Positions 16,641 through 24,746 of a stretch of DNA of 26,514 bases are shown here, piece by piece; position 1 is the first letter of the stretch, and the number at the start of each line of letters is the position of its first letter. The notes under the pieces were generated by a model. That model was given only the letters and a program-made list of their open reading frames with translations. It did not search any database and had not been told where the DNA came from. The position numbers and the translations under genes were made by a program. Source of the DNA: a virus; the IMG/VR virus record IMGVR_UViG_3300009774_000298, positions 1-26,514 of that record. The stretch is one strand, 5' to 3'.

Positions 16641-17967
16641 GTATCAGAAATATTGTGCAGATTATATTATCGATCATCCGTACTGCGGGATTTTTCTAGA
16701 CTGCGGACTCGGGAAAAGCGTCATCACACTGACAGCACTCTGGGATCTTATTCTGGATCGGTTTGATATGGGAAAGGTCCTGGTCATTGCACCAAAGAGA
16801 GTGGCAGAGGATACATGGCCTAAAGAGATTGCAAAGTGGGAGCATCTGAATGGGCTTACTTACTCTTTAATATTAGGGAGTCCAAAAGAACGAGAAGAGG
16901 CACTGAAGAAGAAGGTGGATCTCTATATCATCAATCGAGAAAATGTATCGTGGCTTGTGGAATATGGGTCTTGGCAGTTTGATGGAATCGTCATCGATGA
17001 GCTTTCAAGCTTCAAATCCAATAAGGCAGAGAGGTTCAAAGCTTTAAAGAAAGTAAGACCAAAAGTTATTAGAGTCATCGGTCTTACGGGTACTCCAGCT
17101 CCGAACTCGCTGCTTGATCTATGGCCACAGCTTTATCTTTTAGACATGGGAGTAAGACTTGGAAGGTTTATAGGTGGATACCGGGAAAGGTACTTTATGC
17201 CAGACAAGCGAAACCGGGAGATTGTATATTCCTATAAGCCTCGTGAAGGAGCTGAAGAAAATATCTATAATCTCATTGGTGATATATGCATCTCTATGAA
17301 AGCAGTGGATCTTCTGGAAATGCCTGAAAAGATTGAGAACCGAGTTGAAGTAGCTATGGACAAGAAGGAGCTGGACCTCTATAAGAAATTCAAGAAGGAT
17401 TTGGTGGTGAATCTGGAAGGTGAAGAGATCGATGCGCTTAATGCTGCAGGACTTTCCAACAAGCTTCTGCAGATGGCCAATGGAGCTGTCTATGGAGAAG
17501 ACAAGAAAGTAGTGAAACTTCATGATCGGAAGCTGGATGCTCTGGAGGATCTTATCGAGATGGCCAATGGTAAACCGGTCCTCGTTGCATATTGGTATAA
17601 ACATGATCGTGCTAGAATTCTTAATAGATTTCCTGAAGCTAAAGTGATTGAGACTTCAAAAGATATTGATGTTTGGAATGAGGGCAAAGTCAAAGTTGCA
17701 CTTATTCACCCGGCTTCAGCGGGTCATGGACTCAACTTACAAGATGGTGGGTCGACAATCATCTGGTTTGGTTTGACCTGGTCCTTGGAGCTATACCAGC
17801 AGATGAACGCCAGGCTTTGGAGACAAGGTCAGAAGAATACTGTAGTTATCCACCATATTATAACTAAAGGAACACATGACGAGGATGTAATGAAAGCGCT
17901 TGAGCAAAAGAACATCAGGCAGTCAGATTTAATCGAAGCTGTAAAAGCAAGAATAGGAGGAGAGTAG
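16621..17967 (+). CDS. SNF2/DEAD-like helicase (phage type)
   Basis: This 448-aa superfamily 2 ATPase opens with HEYQKYCADYII. Walker A is CGLGKSVITL (about 28-37), motif II IVIDELSSFKS, motif III GLTGTPAPNSLLDLW, motif V ALIHPASAGHGLNLQDG and motif VI QMNARLWRQGQ. These match phage SNF2-type helicases that sit downstream of VRR-NUC. It probably remodels or unwinds replication intermediates. ATG 16621 overlaps the upstream gene, implying coupling through GGAGGAG just before it. The stop is one base before the next gene's ATG. Confidence 0.92.
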   Translation: MKYNPHEYQKYCADYIIDHPYCGIFLDCGLGKSVITLTALWDLILDRFDMGKVLVIAPKRVAEDTWPKEIAKWEHLNGLTYSLILGSPKEREEALKKKVDLYIINRENVSWLVEYGSWQFDGIVIDELSSFKSNKAERFKALKKVRPKVIRVIGLTGTPAPNSLLDLWPQLYLLDMGVRLGRFIGGYRERYFMPDKRNREIVYSYKPREGAEENIYNLIGDICISMKAVDLLEMPEKIENRVEVAMDKKELDLYKKFKKDLVVNLEGEEIDALNAAGLSNKLLQMANGAVYGEDKKVVKLHDRKLDALEDLIEMANGKPVLVAYWYKHDRARILNRFPEAKVIETSKDIDVWNEGKVKVALIHPASAGHGLNLQDGGSTIIWFGLTWSLELYQQMNARLWRQGQKNTVVIHHIITKGTHDEDVMKALEQKNIRQSDLIEAVKARIGGE

Positions 17968-17968
17968 A

Positions 17969-18460
17969 ATGAGTGAAAGGATTGAATCACTTTTGAAAGA
18001 GTACCCTAAGTTGAAGATGGAACTTAAATGCTTAGAACATCAGATTAGTAATTTTGAAGGAATATCTGAAACCGATATGATTGAATCTTTATACCATCAG
18101 AAAGCTGAAGGAGATAGGGTTCAGACAAGTAGGGTCTCAGAGAAAACAGCTAATATTGCTATTTCGTATAGAAAGAAAATGGAGAGGATCAACAAAGAAT
18201 GGCGGGAACATCTTGAAAAGAAATATGCCATCATCTCAGAGGAAATTGTATTCTTTGAATCAGCCATTCATGCTTTAAGTGGTGAACTGCCTAACTTTAT
18301 ATCCGACTTGGTTTTTGAAGGATTGACCTGGGATGAATTAACACTTAAGTATCATATATGTAGGACTAGTGTTGCAAAATATCGAAAGAAAGCGATAAAT
18401 GAATTGATAATACTTTACCTTATACATGAAAAAGAATTGGCGGAATATTTACTGAGTTGA
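17969..18460 (+). CDS. sigma-70 region 4-like / ArpU-type transcriptional activator
   Basis: This 163-aa protein is mostly charged helix in its first two thirds. The last third has an HTH resembling sigma region 4: FEGLTWDELTLKYHICRTSV followed by AKYRKKAINEL. Proteins like this close the early module of Bacillota phages and are thought to switch on late genes (ArpU, RinA-like). It lacks region 2, so it cannot be a full sigma factor. AGGAGGAGAG ends the previous gene. After its stop the composition becomes AT-rich and a new unit begins. Confidence 0.65.
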   Translation: MSERIESLLKEYPKLKMELKCLEHQISNFEGISETDMIESLYHQKAEGDRVQTSRVSEKTANIAISYRKKMERINKEWREHLEKKYAIISEEIVFFESAIHALSGELPNFISDLVFEGLTWDELTLKYHICRTSVAKYRKKAINELIILYLIHEKELAEYLLS

Positions 18461-18526
18461 TTATGAAATATATTCTTAGTTAGATATTCTATCTTTACAT
18501 GAATAGTTTTTAATTTATATTTCTAG

Positions 18527-18532
18527 TATAAT
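18527..18532 (+). promoter_or_regulatory. possible -10 box for the DUF2971 gene
   Basis: TATAAT (18527-18532) lies 41 bases before ATG 18573. No good -35 is found at 16-18 bp; TTTACA (18494-18499) is 27 bp away, too far. Weak evidence, kept because the gene seems to form its own unit. Confidence 0.35.
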
Positions 18533-18572
18533 TAATAAAGAGTACTGTGCAATTTAGACAGGGAGAAGATTA

Positions 18573-19529
18573 ATGGATAATATTATAAGGTTGTCTGTAA
18601 AAGAAAAAGTTAATATACTAGAACAAAATAATATTGAATATGACACCCGGGATAAGGAGCAATGGTTAAAGGATAACCCGATGGATTATGTTAAGGCAGT
18701 AAAAATCCTGAACAGCTTCCCGGTAGAAGTCAGACACGAAGTATTCAGACAAATCTTTTCTATAACGAGACTATTCTTACCTGAAACTTTATATAAGTTT
18801 TATTCAATAACTGAAGATAAGGCACTTAATGAGAAAAAATTAAAAACTCTTAATGAACACAAAGTTTACTTATCAGAACTAACTAAACTTAATGATCCAT
18901 TCGACGGAAGAGCAATTTTTTATAATGCGGAGGAATTAATGCAATTTAATGTTCTGAAAAGGCATGATGGAATGCTGATAGACGATTTTGCTTCATTTCA
19001 TATAGGAACCTCACTATCTTCTGCCGATTTTAGAAGTATGCCTATGTGGGCTCATTATAGTAATAATCATCTAGGATATTGTACCTCCTATAAAACTTCT
19101 AACAATCCAAATTTAAGAACTTTTGGATTTCCAGTGCAGTATTTAGATGCACGTATCGACATAACAGAATATATGGTGGAATTTACAGAATATTTTTTAA
19201 ACGAGAAAAGGAAGCAGAGTGTCCGTGGAAATAAAGTCATTATATTAAGTGATTTTAAACTGATTTATATGATGCAGTTACTTGAAAATATAAAAGGAAT
19301 TGACTGGGCTTATGAAAAAGAATTTAAAGTAATGCTGCCCAAAAATCATCCAAACCCATATATGGAGCTTCATCCAAATCAGATATATATTGGGAAAAAT
19401 TGCAACGATGATGTTGTTAATACACTTCTTAATATTGGTAAGGAGCAAAATATTGAAGTCTACAAAATGAGGCAAGGAACAGCGAGTACACGTTTTGAAA
19501 TACATCCAAATCTAATATATTCTCCTTAA
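18573..19529 (+). CDS. DUF2971 domain protein (likely phage moron)
   Basis: This 318-aa protein has the DUF2971 core: LYKFYSIT, a segment ending KLNDPFDG (about 105-112), MWAHYSNNHLGYC (about 158-170) and FPVQYLDA. The C terminus reads IDWAYEKEFKV and ends with a conserved-looking basic segment. The biochemical function of DUF2971 is not established; such genes are scattered in mobile elements and near defence genes. This copy is notably AT-rich (15 of 60 G+C in line 18841-18900, against 28 of 60 in line 14281-14340 of the VapE gene). A terminator lies 95 bases downstream, so it looks like a transferred single-gene unit inserted between the early module and metK. Confidence 0.8.
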   Translation: MDNIIRLSVKEKVNILEQNNIEYDTRDKEQWLKDNPMDYVKAVKILNSFPVEVRHEVFRQIFSITRLFLPETLYKFYSITEDKALNEKKLKTLNEHKVYLSELTKLNDPFDGRAIFYNAEELMQFNVLKRHDGMLIDDFASFHIGTSLSSADFRSMPMWAHYSNNHLGYCTSYKTSNNPNLRTFGFPVQYLDARIDITEYMVEFTEYFLNEKRKQSVRGNKVIILSDFKLIYMMQLLENIKGIDWAYEKEFKVMLPKNHPNPYMELHPNQIYIGKNCNDDVVNTLLNIGKEQNIEVYKMRQGTASTRFEIHPNLIYSP

Positions 19530-19623
19530 TATGTATGAAAGCATAAGCTTTAATGAAACGCGTACTAATGGTGTACTGACAAAAAGGATTTCATGGTTTA
19601 TAGTTATAATTGTCAAGAACTGT

Positions 19624-19657
19624 AGAGTCTGGGAAATAACCCAGGCTCTTTAATTTT
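19624..19657 (+). terminator. intrinsic terminator after the DUF2971 unit
   Basis: AGAGTCTGGG (19624-19633) pairs with CCCAGGCTCT (19640-19649): ten pairs with one wobble and a 6-nt loop AAATAA. TTAATTTT follows. It may also act as an attenuator in a leader upstream of metK, since a TATAAT lies at 19605-19610. Confidence 0.88.
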
Positions 19658-19661
19658 GTCC

Positions 19662-19710
19662 GGGTGCGATTTCATCCTTTCACGCATCCAATATTAATTT
19701 GAGGTGAGAG
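19662..19710 (+). promoter_or_regulatory. metK leader with two competing helices, one hiding the ribosome site
   Basis: GGGTGCG (19662-19668) can pair with CGCATCC (19683-19689). Alternatively CTTTCAC (19677-19683) can pair with GTGAGAG (19704-19710), covering the SD region GAGGTGAG of metK. The helices share one base, so only one can form fully. This might be a translation switch; it does not match a SAM riboswitch I can recognise. Confidence 0.35.
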
Positions 19711-19713
19711 ATT

Positions 19714-20763
19714 ATGATTTTTACGAGTGAGCAAGTATCTTGTGGACATCCAGATAAAATATGCGATCAAATTTCAGATGCTATTGTTACAGACTGCTTA
19801 AAACATGATAAGAAATCTAGAGTAGCTGTGGAATGCATGATAAAAGATTATAATATCATGATCGCTGGAGAACTTTCTTCAAGCCATGACCCGAGTTATC
19901 AGAAACTCGTAGAAAAAGTATTGAAGAAGATTGGTTTAGGAAATATTGAATTATATAGAGTAAATGTCATGATCAGCAAACAGAGTTCTGATATTGCTCT
20001 TGGAGTTGATGGGCCACAGGGTGCTGGGGATCAAGGGATGATGTTTGGTTATGCAACCAATGAGACACCAGAATACCTTCCGATACCTTATGCAGTAGCA
20101 ACTTATGCACTAAAGCTCCTAAGAGATCTCAAGAGTCCCTTCCTTCTTCCTGATGCAAAGAGCCAAGTTTCCTATGATTATGAAAGTGGAAGAATCGAAA
20201 CGTTTCTAATCAGTACCCAACATAAAGAAGATTTTACCGTGAACATGATCAGGCCGATCGTGGAAGCAGTAATGGAGACAGCTGCAGCAGACTATGGTTT
20301 AAACACAGATTTCAAGAAGCTGGTCAATCCAACCGGAAGATTTGTCATCGGATCGTCCTTTGCTGACAGTGGACTAACCGGTAGAAAAATCATAGCAGAT
20401 ACCTATGGTGGGATGTGTCGTCATGGTGGCGGTGCTTTCTCGGGTAAAGATCCGACTAAGGTTGATCGGAGCGGTGCATACATGGCCAGGAAGATCGCTA
20501 AGGACATTGTAAAGCAGGGTTATGCTGATCGCTGTGAAGTGCAGCTCGCTTATGCCATTGGTGTGGCAGAGCCTGTATCCATAGCAGTGGACGGCTTCGG
20601 TACCGAGAACATAGATCTAAAGATGATTGTAGAGAATATCAAATCAAACTACGATATGACACCAGCAGGCATCATAAGATTTCTGAAACTTCTCGAGATC
20701 GACTACAACGAGGTGTCCAGCTACGGCCACTTCGGTAAAAAACATCTTCCCTGGGAGGAGTAG
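19714..20763 (+). CDS. metK: phage S-adenosylmethionine synthetase (MetK)
   Basis: This 349-aa enzyme makes SAM from methionine and ATP. Signature motifs are intact: GHPDKICDQISDA (about 11-23), VDGPQGAGDQGMMFG with the GAGDQG ATP motif (about 103-108), and GGGAFSGKDPTKVDRS (about 238-253). The protein is shorter than cellular MetK (about 380-400 aa), with the differences spread over loops and the C terminus; this compact form is typical of phage copies. It stands just before the HNH gene and upstream of a DNA methyltransferase, so its likely role is to raise SAM for phage DNA modification. The ribosome site is GAGGTGAGAG. The upstream leader may regulate translation. Confidence 0.93.
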   Translation: MIFTSEQVSCGHPDKICDQISDAIVTDCLKHDKKSRVAVECMIKDYNIMIAGELSSSHDPSYQKLVEKVLKKIGLGNIELYRVNVMISKQSSDIALGVDGPQGAGDQGMMFGYATNETPEYLPIPYAVATYALKLLRDLKSPFLLPDAKSQVSYDYESGRIETFLISTQHKEDFTVNMIRPIVEAVMETAAADYGLNTDFKKLVNPTGRFVIGSSFADSGLTGRKIIADTYGGMCRHGGGAFSGKDPTKVDRSGAYMARKIAKDIVKQGYADRCEVQLAYAIGVAEPVSIAVDGFGTENIDLKMIVENIKSNYDMTPAGIIRFLKLLEIDYNEVSSYGHFGKKHLPWEE

Positions 20764-20765
20764 CA

Positions 20766-21125
20766 ATGCCAAGAAGACCAGACATCCCATGCAAGCATCA
20801 AGGATGTGGCAAGCTCATCCCATCAGGTACAAAGTACTGTGATGAGCACATTGAACTTCATCGCGTTGAGATAAGAACGACGAAGCAAAAAGGCTATGAC
20901 AACACATGGAGAAAAGCCAGAACAAGGTTTCTGAAGCTGCATCCTCTTTGCGTCAGATGCTTGGAGAAGGGAACTCATCGTAGAGCAAATGTTGTGGACC
21001 ACATCAGACCACATCGAGGAGTTGAGTTACTCTTCTGGGATGAAAAGAATTGGCAACCGTTATGTAAATCCTGTCACGATAGAAAGACCATGACAGAGGA
21101 TCGGTATCAGACATTTAAATACTAA
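20766..21125 (+). CDS. HNH endonuclease
   Basis: This 119-aa protein has an HNH nuclease with the metal-finger form: LCVRC (C62, C65), VVDHIRPHRG (D78, H79), NWQPLCKSCHDRKT (N95, C100, C103, H104). An N-terminal cluster C9, C14, C25 and H28 may bind a second zinc. Small HNH proteins of this type cooperate with terminase in cos cleavage in HK97-like phages. Here a 4.2-kb block separates it from the small terminase gene. It starts two bases after the metK stop. Confidence 0.9.
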   Translation: MPRRPDIPCKHQGCGKLIPSGTKYCDEHIELHRVEIRTTKQKGYDNTWRKARTRFLKLHPLCVRCLEKGTHRRANVVDHIRPHRGVELLFWDEKNWQPLCKSCHDRKTMTEDRYQTFKY

Positions 21126-21190
21126 CTTGTAAAAGAAAGTTGATGTGGTAATCTTGAATAAAGGAATTAATAAGAGAATCGAGGTTACCT

Positions 21191-21901
21191 ATGAATAGAC
21201 ATCAACTACCAGAGTATTTATTCAATCAAATTCATATCGTTGAGCCATACTCCGATAAAGTTAAGCCTGTAAATGAGATGATGGATGTCACAGCTTTCTT
21301 TCCAGGAGGGAAGGGGTTGTGGCTTGAAGAAAATTCAAAGATTGTTCCTGATATCTTAGTTCTCGGACATGACTTTTCAACAGTTACTGCATACAACAAA
21401 ATGCTTGTCAGCGGGGAAAATGAAATAAACTCACCAACATGGAGAGGAATGAGAAATCTATTTAAGGATTCAAGTGTAGATCTCAATCGTTGTTTCTTTA
21501 GTAATGTCTACATGGGACTTCGAGATGTTGTATCAATGATAGGGGTGTTTCCTGGATCGAAAGACAAAGAGTTTAGGAAAAGAAACCAAGACTTCTTAAG
21601 CATTCAGATTCTAACAATGAAGCCAAAAGTGATCATCACACTCGGGATACCAGCTTCGATTAATCTTTCATTCTTATCTGAGCAGCTTAAGGAAGATTGG
21701 TCAAAAGGTAAAGCTTTGAGCAGTCCAAATAATGGATTGAAAAGAAATGTATGGATAGATGATCATGAGTATGTTTGCGTTGCTCTGGAGCACACATCAA
21801 TGAGAAATCCAAACGTTAAGAGAAGAAGCTATGTTAATGAAAGAGGTAACTACGTAGGAAACGAAGCAGAGATCGAAATGCTGAAAGATGCACTGAGGTG
21901 A
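21191..21901 (+). CDS. uracil-DNA glycosylase superfamily-like protein
   Basis: This 236-aa protein has the UDG-fold pattern: PDILVLGHDFST (about 53-64) in place of the usual GxDPY-type motif I, WRGMRNLF and FFSNVYMGLRD after it, then QILTMKPKVIITLGIPAS and a late LEHTSMRNPNVKRR in place of the HPS-type motif. Enzymes of the fold remove uracil or other bases from DNA. The altered motifs leave activity uncertain; some phage relatives act instead as inhibitors or binders. The gene starts at ATG 21191 with a modest GAGG site and ends directly against the GC-rich cos/pac-like segment. Confidence 0.65.
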   Translation: MNRHQLPEYLFNQIHIVEPYSDKVKPVNEMMDVTAFFPGGKGLWLEENSKIVPDILVLGHDFSTVTAYNKMLVSGENEINSPTWRGMRNLFKDSSVDLNRCFFSNVYMGLRDVVSMIGVFPGSKDKEFRKRNQDFLSIQILTMKPKVIITLGIPASINLSFLSEQLKEDWSKGKALSSPNNGLKRNVWIDDHEYVCVALEHTSMRNPNVKRRSYVNERGNYVGNEAEIEMLKDALR

Positions 21902-22010
21902 CCCCTAGGGGGAGTCGAAATCGCTACAACCCGCACCACAGGAGACCGCGCCTCCCTGCCACGTGAAAAAACGCGAAATTACATAGGGGGGATACCGCGA
22001 AACATGAAGG
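21902..22010. other. GC-rich packaging-site-like segment (candidate cos or pac)
   Basis: A perfect palindrome CCCCTAGGGG (21902-21911) starts directly after the UDG-like stop codon. It is followed by GTCGAAATCGCTACAA, a run with GAGACCGCGCCTCCC, then AAAACGCGAAATT and TAGGGGGGATACCGCG. As I remember them, Bacillota phages have a very similar non-coding signature right behind the HNH gene and before the terminase, which suits a DNA-cleavage site for packaging. The composition stands out sharply from the flanks. Proof is not possible from sequence alone. Confidence 0.5.
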
Positions 22011-22088
22011 CGAGTACTCTAAATGCCTGAAACGATAAGGATTACTAAATCTTAGAAATAATGCGATTCAATAAATAGTATGGTTTAT

Positions 22089-22131
22089 TGCTGTTAAACA
22101 TCTACATAAAGTAGAGTTTAGCAGCATTTTT
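22089..22131 (+). terminator. very strong intrinsic terminator before the methyltransferase cassette
   Basis: TGCTGTTAAAC (22089-22099) pairs with GTTTAGCAGCA (22116-22126), 11 pairs with one wobble. An inner TCTAC/GTAGA helix and 5-nt loop extend it, and TTTTT follows. It ends upstream transcription 30 bases before the next gene. Confidence 0.9.
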
Positions 22132-22161
22132 CATGCTGAAAATAAGAAAGGATGATAAGCA

Positions 22162-22632
22162 ATGACTGATCAGCAGATGAAACAGATTAGAGAGTTTCGC
22201 TTGAAAGGAGTTGGGTATAAAGCAATTGCTTCTGTGACTGGACTCTCTAGAGATATTGTTAGAAATTACTGTAAGACAAATGGTCTTGATGGTCATTCAG
22301 AAGTTGTTCCACTTAATCTTCAAGAAAAGATGAAGCAAGGGATATCATGCATGAACTGCGGAAAAGATATTAATCAACCTTCAACTGGAAGACGAAAGAA
22401 GTTCTGCACAGGTGAATGTAGAAGAACATACTGGCTAAACCACACCCAGCAGATTCAAAGAAAAGAGACAGCGTTTTACCATAAGAGCTGCGTTTATTGT
22501 GATGATGAATTTAAAGTGTATGGAAACAAGAACAGAAAGTATTGTAGTCATGAATGCTATATTCGTGACCGTTTCTGGCGTGAAGAAGAAGGAAGAGCTC
22601 CTTATGTTGGACCTTCCATTAGTGAGGAGTAA
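22162..22632 (+). CDS. HTH protein with two C4 zinc fingers (often called sigma-70-like)
   Basis: This 156-aa protein has a resolvase/sigma-like HTH at the N terminus, LKGVGYKAIASVTGLSRDIV followed by RNYCKTNGLDG. Two treble-clef-like zinc sites follow: C63, C66, C82, C86 and C110, C113, C128, C132, the latter ending RKYCSHECYIRDRFW. Relatives in mobile elements of Clostridia are labelled RNA polymerase sigma subunit, but no sigma core-binding region is present. Its place directly before the methyltransferase gene (4 bases apart) suggests it regulates or targets that enzyme. ATG 22162 follows AGAAAGGATG. Confidence 0.75.
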   Translation: MTDQQMKQIREFRLKGVGYKAIASVTGLSRDIVRNYCKTNGLDGHSEVVPLNLQEKMKQGISCMNCGKDINQPSTGRRKKFCTGECRRTYWLNHTQQIQRKETAFYHKSCVYCDDEFKVYGNKNRKYCSHECYIRDRFWREEEGRAPYVGPSISEE

Positions 22633-22636
22633 AAAC

Positions 22637-23893
22637 ATGAATGATATGAATTTCAGAGCAATTCCTGTAGGAGATTTGAAACCAGCAGAATATAACCCTA
22701 GAAAGAAACTCAAAGCTGGAGACAAGGAATATGAGAAGATAAAAAATTCCATTAAAGAGTTTGGGTATGTAGAACCGATTATTGTAAATTATGATATGAC
22801 CATCATTGGGGGTCATCAGAGATTAACAGTTCTAAAAGACATTGGCTATACGGAAGTCCAGTGTGTTGTTGTAGACATTAAAGATATAAATAAAGTGATA
22901 GCACTTAATATAGCACTCAATAAAATTAGTGGCGAATGGAATGAACAGCTCCTTGCTGACCTCTTAGTTGATTTGCAGTCAGTAAACTTCAATACTGACT
23001 TTACAGGATTTGACCCCCCGGAAATCGAGCAGCTTTTTTCAAAAGTACATAACAAAGAAATTAAAGAAGATGATTTCGATGTGGATGAGGCTTTAAAGAA
23101 ACCACATATGAGTATAAAAGGTGATGTATGGATCCTTGGCAAGCACCGAGTCATTTGTGGAGATTCAACTGAGCCAGAAGCTTATAAGACACTCATGGAT
23201 GGAGACAAAGCCAATATCGTTGTGACGGATCCGCCATATAACGTGAATGTAGAAGAATCAGCAGGGAAGATTAAAAATGATAACATGTCTGATTCTGATT
23301 TCTATAAATTCCTTTTTGCATCATTTGTTAATATGGAGCAGAGCATGGAGAAAGATGCTTCCATCTATGTTTTCCATGCGGATACTCAAGGACTGAATTT
23401 TAGAAAAGCCTTCACAGATGCCGGCTTCTATCTTTCTGGATGCTGCATTTGGAAGAAGAATTCACTGGTCATGGGTCGCTCACCATATCACTGGCAGCAT
23501 GAGCCTGTTCTATTTGGATGGAAGAAGGGAGGCAAGCATCTGTGGTACACGGACAGGAAGCAGACGACCATATGGGAATATGATCGGCCAAGATCTTCTA
23601 AGGAGCATCCAACAATGAAACCGGTAGCTTTAATGGCTTATCCGATCCAGAATTCTTCTATGAGCAACTGCATCGTCCTCGATCCCTTCTTAGGGAGTGG
23701 GTCCACATTAATTGCTGCAGAGCAGATCGGAAGAATCTGTTATGGTATTGAACTGGATGAAAAGTTTGTGGATGTTATCGTGAATCGATTTATAGATGTT
23801 ACTGGTGAAAGCAGCGGTGTGTATTTACTTCGAGATGGAGAAAAGATCTCCTATGAAAAAGTAAAAGAAAACTTCAACAGCGAATCTGAATAA
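22637..23893 (+). CDS. ParB-like domain fused to DNA methyltransferase (N4/N6 type)
   Basis: This 418-aa fusion has an N-terminal ParB/Srx-type domain, with PRKK, VEPIIVN and GGHQRL (about 58-63). The methyltransferase part has VTDPPYNVN (about 197-204) followed later by DPFLGSGSTLIAAEQ (from about 349) and YGIELDEKFVDVIVNRF. The order motif IV before motif I marks a beta-class amino-methyltransferase making N6-methyladenine or N4-methylcytosine. The start is ATG 22637 (NDMNFRAIPVGDLKP) with GAGGAG seven bases upstream; an earlier in-frame ATG lies within the previous gene. SAM could come from the phage MetK. No partner restriction enzyme is visible. Confidence 0.93.
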   Translation: MNDMNFRAIPVGDLKPAEYNPRKKLKAGDKEYEKIKNSIKEFGYVEPIIVNYDMTIIGGHQRLTVLKDIGYTEVQCVVVDIKDINKVIALNIALNKISGEWNEQLLADLLVDLQSVNFNTDFTGFDPPEIEQLFSKVHNKEIKEDDFDVDEALKKPHMSIKGDVWILGKHRVICGDSTEPEAYKTLMDGDKANIVVTDPPYNVNVEESAGKIKNDNMSDSDFYKFLFASFVNMEQSMEKDASIYVFHADTQGLNFRKAFTDAGFYLSGCCIWKKNSLVMGRSPYHWQHEPVLFGWKKGGKHLWYTDRKQTTIWEYDRPRSSKEHPTMKPVALMAYPIQNSSMSNCIVLDPFLGSGSTLIAAEQIGRICYGIELDEKFVDVIVNRFIDVTGESSGVYLLRDGEKISYEKVKENFNSESE

Positions 23894-23903
23894 GTAATAT
23901 TGC

Positions 23904-23932
23904 TTGACTTATATACCTTTCTAAGTGATATA
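23904..23932 (+). promoter_or_regulatory. candidate promoter for the three-gene cassette
   Basis: TTGACT (23904-23909) is a good -35; after 17 bp comes GATATA (23927-23932), with the near alternative TATATG (23929-23934). AGGAGGT (23951-23957) and ATG 23964 follow. Confidence 0.5.
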
Positions 23933-23963
23933 TGTAGTACCAAAATATTAGGAGGTAAAAGTT

Positions 23964-24746
23964 ATGCAAATCAAAACAAATTTTGAGAAGAGAAAAGAAG
24001 TCGCTAAGCACATTGGAGAGTATATACATGTGAAAGCGGTCTACGAAGGACCACCTACATTCTCTTACTTGATCGCAGGATTCAACCTGGACAGAAACGG
24101 AATCATTCATTGTGGAAATGAGGAAGAGGGTAAGAAACTGAAGGAGCACTTAATCGAACTCGGGTATGTAGAACCGGAAGTTGATATGCTGGAAATCAGC
24201 GTGCCAATAGAAAGCATGGATGGACTGGGGATGACAAACCTTATCTTTGAAATGAAGAGTAAAGCATATCTACTCAACAGAATTGTCAGACGAGAACATT
24301 TCAAAGTTGATGATCATGTTATTAAAACCTTACAGGAAAAGAAACCAGAAGACATCGCTTCATTCGAAGAAATTATCAAAGAATATCATGAAGGCATTTC
24401 CGGACTGAAATTCGAAGAGGACACAGTGACATTCAGCTTTCCAACCTCAGACGATGCAACGAAGAACAGAGCCTACATTGAACTTGCAGCAATGATTGTG
24501 GCCCATGCTAGGGATGCCAAAAGGATAAGTCCGAATGAAAACAAATCTGAAAATGAAAAATACTACCTTCGCATCTGGCTGCTGAGACTTGGCTTGGATG
24601 GGGAGGGAGCTAAAGGGACAAGGAAAGCATTGCTAGAAGGTTTAAAAGGTCACACAGCCTTCCGTACGGCCGAGGATGAGGCAAAACACAAGGCAAAGTA
24701 CAGGGAGAGGATACTTCAAAGAAAAGCAGGTGAAAACCATGAGTAA
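23964..24746 (+). CDS. conserved protein of phages and conjugative elements, unknown function
   Basis: This 260-aa protein belongs to a family common in mobile elements of Clostridia and labelled virulence protein without evidence. The N-terminal part (KRKEVAKHIGEYIHVKAVYE followed by GPPTFSYLIAGF) is the recognisable block: a short helix and beta unit that often repeats with NRNGIIHCG-like text. The middle has an acidic stretch. The basic C terminus (HKAKYRERILQRKAGE) could bind nucleic acid. No catalytic motif is seen. It has its own promoter and a strong AGGAGGT site, and overlaps the next gene by 8 bases. Confidence 0.65.
   Translation: MQIKTNFEKRKEVAKHIGEYIHVKAVYEGPPTFSYLIAGFNLDRNGIIHCGNEEEGKKLKEHLIELGYVEPEVDMLEISVPIESMDGLGMTNLIFEMKSKAYLLNRIVRREHFKVDDHVIKTLQEKKPEDIASFEEIIKEYHEGISGLKFEEDTVTFSFPTSDDATKNRAYIELAAMIVAHARDAKRISPNENKSENEKYYLRIWLLRLGLDGEGAKGTRKALLEGLKGHTAFRTAEDEAKHKAKYRERILQRKAGENHE

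Noticed and set aside
17140-17604. Minus-strand open frame opposite the helicase gene (154 codons)
   Set aside because: The helicase motifs on the + strand are unmistakable; the antisense frame shows no family features.
18482-18494. AGATA/TATCT mini-hairpin after the sigma-like gene
   Set aside because: Five AT-rich pairs and few T residues; likely chance in AT-rich sequence.
19662-19710. Classical SAM-I or SMK riboswitch before metK
   Set aside because: Too short for SAM-I and lacking the conserved core I would expect; kept only as an unclassified possible switch.
22012-22039. Eight-codon ATG frame in the cos/pac-like gap
   Set aside because: No ribosome site and very short; no family resemblance.
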